A stretch of 35,235 nucleotides of DNA, from contig JAKAXT010000010.1 of NCBI GenBank assembly GCA_021816425.1, positions 1 through 35,235 on the forward strand. The letters are read 5' to 3'. This DNA is from Pseudomonadota bacterium. Its GTDB lineage: Bacteria; Pseudomonadota; Gammaproteobacteria; Acidiferrobacterales; Acidiferrobacteraceae. The position numbers and the translations under genes were made by a program. The notes under the pieces are model-generated. The model had not been told where the DNA came from and made no database searches. It saw only the letters and a list, made by a program, of their open reading frames with translations. The stretch's first letter is position 1. Every line of letters starts with the position of its first letter. Below, in pieces: positions 34,705 to 35,235 of the stretch.

Positions 34705-34806
34705 TTGACATAGCATTCTTTTATGAGTCATAACTCACCATTAGGCGCTTTGATAGGCCTCATAAATATGCATTATGCACTTATGCATATAAGAATTTAT
34801 TTATAA
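34705..34806 (+). promoter_or_regulatory. AT-rich promoter/operator region ahead of the secreted protein gene
   Basis: A consensus TTGACA (34705-34710) is followed after 18 bp by CATAAC (34729-34734, a 4/6 match to -10). Overlapping the -10 are two perfect palindromes: TTATGA-G-TCATAA (34721-34733) and TGAGT-CATA-ACTCA (34724-34737). Downstream is an inverted repeat ATATGCAT/ATGCATAT (34766-34773, 34783-34790), which also contains TATGCA three times at 7-8 bp steps. The stretch is strikingly AT-rich against its surroundings. This reads as a regulated promoter, although its target may be the rightward gene, which starts about 250 bp away. Confidence 0.5.
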
Positions 34807-34990
34807 GGCAACGGCGCACGGCCACGGGGGCCGGCGACGGTTTCACGAAGGCAGGACGGAGATTTCTGGAAATGGCGATTGCCCGACGCGGGCGGGGCGC
34901 AAAGGCCCAGGCCCCGTCGGGCCGTTCCGCTAAGACCGGTCTTATCTCGTGTCTGCAAGGATCACTGTGTTCGAGGAGGGGTCGGTACGC

Positions 34991-35235
34991 ATGAGATGGG
35001 CATCTAAGGCGTTCGGAGTGGGTTTGGGGCTACTTGCGGTCACGGCTGTCGCCTATGCCGCGAACCCGGCCAAGACGCAGCCAGACCATAAGTCCGGGGT
35101 GGTGCGCAAGGCCGCCGTGACGAAATCCAAGGCCGGCAAGGCCGCCCCCAAGGCCAAGGCCGTCAAGGCCAAGGCCCCGGTCCTGACCGGGCGGCGGCCG
35201 CCGCTCGTGGCCGTGGGCATGAAGGCCCCGGCGCT
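34991..35235 (+). CDS. Secreted Lys/Ala-rich protein, 3'-truncated by window
   Basis: This gene is absent from the ORF track because it runs off the right edge. ATG 34991 has a strong GAGGAGGGG ribosome-binding site 9 nt upstream. The N-terminus is a Sec signal peptide, MRWASKAFGVGLGLLAVTAVAYA|ANP. It is followed by a low-complexity basic region of repeated KA/AK units (KAGKAAPKAKAVKAKAP), and then by RRPPLVAVGMKAPA, where a folded domain may begin. About 81 codons are visible. The Ala/Lys/Pro linker type is common in envelope proteins that place a domain away from the membrane or bind anionic polymers. I do not recognise the family. The long AT-rich control region in front suggests regulated expression. 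Confidence 0.75.
   Translation, partial: MRWASKAFGVGLGLLAVTAVAYAANPAKTQPDHKSGVVRKAAVTKSKAGKAAPKAKAVKAKAPVLTGRRPPLVAVGMKAPA

Overview
The window is GC-rich DNA from a Gram-negative bacterium. Outer-membrane beta-barrels, a lipoprotein, a periplasmic Slt-type lytic transglycosylase and a family-5 solute-binding protein all point to a two-membrane cell. The block folB-plsY-tsaD / rpsU-yqeY-dnaG-rpoD-tRNA is the macromolecular-synthesis neighbourhood of Gammaproteobacteria. A cbbQ-cbbO pair (Rubisco activase type), a split glycine decarboxylase (GcvPB) and a very basic periplasmic binding protein fit a chemolithoautotrophic, possibly acidophilic sulfur or iron oxidiser such as Acidiferrobacter or Acidithiobacillus. 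That genus-level guess is inference; no marker here proves it.

Layout. 1-986: 3' part of gcvPB. 1127-3032: PfkB-family kinase, preceded by a perfect palindromic operator-like site, and a membrane-anchored coiled-coil protein of unknown function. 3553-6117 (minus): a small rhodanese protein, an IS200/IS605 right-end-like scar, and a YyaL/DUF255 thioredoxin-fold protein. 6177-8121 (plus): an RlmI-like rRNA methyltransferase that may be leaderless, and a small outer-membrane barrel. 8171-9538 (minus): a succinate-semialdehyde-type dehydrogenase, divergent from slt and an NDUFA9-like SDR protein (9606-12441). 12558-15185: an RRM protein, a convergently overlapping lipoprotein aminopeptidase, and cca, whose start codon abuts that of the lipoprotein gene. 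15293-18636: cbbQ-cbbO. 18689-23504: midA-like gene, pteridine reductase, OMP, folB, plsY and tsaD. 23782-28252: rpsU-yqeY-dnaG-rpoD-tRNA-Ile2(CAU). 28673-34192 (minus): a five-gene peptide-type ABC importer. 34193-34990: a long non-coding stretch that ends in an AT-rich promoter and palindrome cluster in front of a secreted Lys/Ala-rich protein cut by the window end.

Most of the window is core housekeeping sequence. I found no convincing novel multi-gene system, CRISPR array, toxin-antitoxin pair, prophage or complete mobile element. The items most worth a second look are cis-regulatory: the 1091-1109 palindrome, the IS200/IS605-like scar, the 34.4-34.8 kb hairpin and palindrome region, and several gene-end or gene-start overlaps. 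Where I moved a start from the ORF track, I did so on ribosome-binding-site spacing, family length or signal-peptide position, and the entry says so.
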